A stretch of DNA of 64,000 nucleotides from Parabacteroides distasonis (lineage in GTDB: Bacteria; Bacteroidota; Bacteroidia; Bacteroidales; Tannerellaceae), in NCBI GenBank assembly GCA_021531385.1, contig JAFBIR010000008.1, positions 1-64,000 on the forward strand, read 5' to 3'. Both the position numbers and the translations under genes were made by a program. The notes below the pieces were generated by a model, which saw nothing but the letters and a program-made list of their open reading frames with translations, searched no databases and was not told the DNA's origin. Positions 63,086-64,000 of this stretch are shown here, one piece after another. Within the stretch, counting starts at the first letter, position 1. Each line of letters opens with the position of its first letter.

Positions 63086-63434
63086 CCGTGGAACATTCCG
63101 TGGAACATCGGGAAAAGAGGCGTGGAACATAGTGTTCCACGGAATTTCGTTGCGCAGTCGGTTTTTGTTAATCGGTTGATAATCATTGTAGAATATAAAA
63201 TGGGGTTCCGTGGAACATTTGTGGAACACTGCTCAACAAAAAGGTATGTAGAATAAAAGGGCGCAAAAGGGGCTAAAACCGCCTTTTTTCGCGCATTTTA
63301 GGAAGCATTGCGCAAAATGTTCCACGGGGAATCATCCTCGTAAACGCTTGATACTCTGTTTTGTTTGGGAATTGGGGAAGGAGCGGACTGCTCAACAAAA
63401 AGGTTCACTTTCTTTGAGCAGTCACCGTGGAACA
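63086..63434. repeat. Cluster of eight GTGGAACA sites
   Basis: GTGGAACA or its complement TGTTCCAC occurs eight times within 350 bases, in units starting at about 63086, 63098, 63121, 63133 (inverted), 63208, 63221, 63318 (inverted) and 63425. Most are extended to CCGTGGAACA. The pair at 63122-63140 is an inverted repeat with a 3-base gap. Confidence 0.85.
63229..63404 (+). repeat. 17-bp direct repeat pair
   Basis: CTGCTCAACAAAAAGGT occurs at 63229-63245 and again at 63388-63404, exactly. The second copy is part of a 10-bp inverted repeat GACTGCTCAA / TTGAGCAGTC (63386-63395 and 63414-63423). Confidence 0.85.
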
Positions 63435-63457
63435 ATAGGGGGTATTTTTGACCCTCG

Positions 63458-63486
63458 TGTCCTGCCGGGCTTGACCCGGCAGGACA
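63458..63486. repeat. REP-like palindromic unit, copy 2
   Basis: TGTCCTGCCGGG and CCCGGCAGGACA form a perfect 12-bp stem around CTTGA. The central 17 bases are the exact complement of the core at 23771-23787. Confidence 0.85.
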
Positions 63487-63505
63487 GCCTGTCAAACGGG
63501 TAGGG

Positions 63506-63566
63506 ACGCAACGTGTTGCGTTAGATAAAACGAGGATGAGATTGCGGGTCAAGCCCGCAAAGACAC
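63506..63566. repeat. REP-like units, copies 3 and 4
   Basis: ACGCAAC-GT-GTTGCGT (63506-63521) is a short hairpin. It is followed by GATGAGAT and GCGGGTCAAGCCCGC (63544-63558) with AAGACAC, the same element layout as at 23763-23794. Confidence 0.75.
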
Positions 63567-63700
63567 AGATAGTGAGCCATTTGCGAATGATGCGCAAATA
63601 AAGCAAAGCGAAGTTATGCAGAAAAGTGGCATTTTCGTTGCGCAAACCAACCGCCTTGTTCAGAAAAATGGGGACACGCATCTTTTTCTTGAAGCAATCC

Positions 63701-63730
63701 TTGGTGATTAGGAAAATACGCGTACCTTTG
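63701..63730 (+). promoter_or_regulatory. Promoter of the right-edge gene
   Basis: TTGG (63701-63704) is followed after 18 bases by TACCTTTG (63723-63730). RNA would start near 63737, leaving a leader of about 150 bases, long enough to hold regulation. Confidence 0.5.
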
Positions 63731-63884
63731 TGCTCAAATGTAAGGAACGTTTTCGTGGAGCAGTCGGAAAAGGGGGAAAAAACCCATATTTCCACTCGGA
63801 ATCCGCCTCCCTCTAACGAATCTTTCCCGTGAATAAAGAACGAGTTATTTATAACATATTATTAATTTTCTAAATGTATTATTT

Positions 63885-64000
63885 ATGAACAAAAAGCTAT
63901 TTACACTGGCTGCAGGACTTATCCTTGGTTCTGCATTTTCTGTGGCAAATGCACAGGTTGAGGCTCCGAAGGGAGCTAAGCTGGATGGTAAGACCCTCTA
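63885..64000 (+). CDS. Start of an exported protein, cut by the window edge
   Basis: Only 38 codons are visible. They encode a clear signal peptide (MNKKLFTLAAGLILGSAFS, then VANAQ) followed by VEAPKGAKLDGKTL. The Ala-Gln end of the signal is typical of Bacteroidetes. The family cannot be named from this fragment. The ATG at 63885 is the only one in frame and sits after an AT-rich stretch. Confidence 0.85.
   Translation, partial: MNKKLFTLAAGLILGSAFSVANAQVEAPKGAKLDGKTL

Larger units (their letters stand above)
62512..63884. other. 1.4-kb gene-free region rich in palindromes
   Basis: No credible gene was found. Frames such as 62651-62962 (plus) and 63298-63795 (minus) simply run through repeats. 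The region contains, in order, a palindrome array, an alternating purine-pyrimidine tract, A/G-rich repeat units, a cluster of GTGGAACA sites, two REP-like elements and a promoter for the gene at the right edge. These are listed separately. Confidence 0.75.

Noticed and set aside
63086-63434. parS partition sites
   Set aside because: Only half-site words are present; the full 16-bp palindrome with central CACGTG is not found, so a parS call is not justified.
63298-63795. 165-codon minus-strand reading frame
   Set aside because: It crosses REP-like hairpins, repeats and a plus-strand promoter, and has no recognisable domain.

Overview
The window looks like a chromosome segment of a Bacteroidales bacterium, most like Parabacteroides/Tannerellaceae. 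The evidence is: a Bacteroidetes-type dcw cluster, an RprXY-type two-component pair, SusC/SusD pairs, secreted proteins whose signal peptides end in Ala-Gln, almost no Shine-Dalgarno sites, and promoters of the Bacteroidetes sigma-ABfr form (TTG about 19-21 bases before TAnnTTTG). The species assignment is inference; I saw no rRNA, tRNA, CRISPR array or transposase gene.

Layout. (1) 1-454: no protein gene I can defend, but a divergent promoter pair and a possible small RNA. (2) 455-17224: 14 tightly packed genes on +: rsmH, ftsL, ftsI, murE, mraY, murD, ftsW, murG, murC, ftsQ, ftsA, ftsZ, a YqeY-like gene and a CstA-like gene. Several stops and starts overlap, so this is probably one large division/cell-wall operon with internal promoters. 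(3) 17225-25141: rprX/rprY, an outer-membrane beta-barrel protein, a Spy-like protein and a double-DUF1080 lipoprotein, separated by repeat-rich intergenic DNA. (4) 25418-33341: an RND metal pump fused to its own TolC-like channel, a short adaptor lipoprotein, a LytS/LytTR-type pair and a TSUP permease. (5) 33471-38239: two exported peptidases (M28 and a tricorn-like S41).

(6) 38343-45131: an accessory block with decay: a VapC toxin gene broken by an in-frame TGA, bioB on -, and a + strand locus made of a Cys-Cys leader ORF, a SusC with roughly 400 residues missing, a SusD with a CxCxxxC cluster, and an exported tandem OsmC protein split by TGA. (7) 45251-52344 on -: an intact SusC-SusD-M14 carboxypeptidase operon. 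(8) 52601-62511: a TolB-like protein, acyltransferase, SLC13 permease, a higA antitoxin whose higB is reduced to a 23-codon scar, a CobW/ZNG1-type GTPase with a His-rich loop, an SDR enzyme, a SusA-like amylase and sufS. (9) 62512-63884: 1.4 kb without a credible gene but packed with palindromes, an alternating purine-pyrimidine tract, eight GTGGAACA sites and REP-like hairpins, followed by the start of a secreted protein that runs off the window.

How they work together: the first third builds septal peptidoglycan and the division ring. The rest is envelope biology: nutrient uptake through SusCD, peptide and glycan degradation, metal efflux and its sensors. The most noteworthy signals are the internal signal peptide in the RND-TolC fusion, the Cys-rich SusCD/OsmC locus with its leader ORF, the gutted toxin genes with intact regulatory DNA, and the palindrome arrays.
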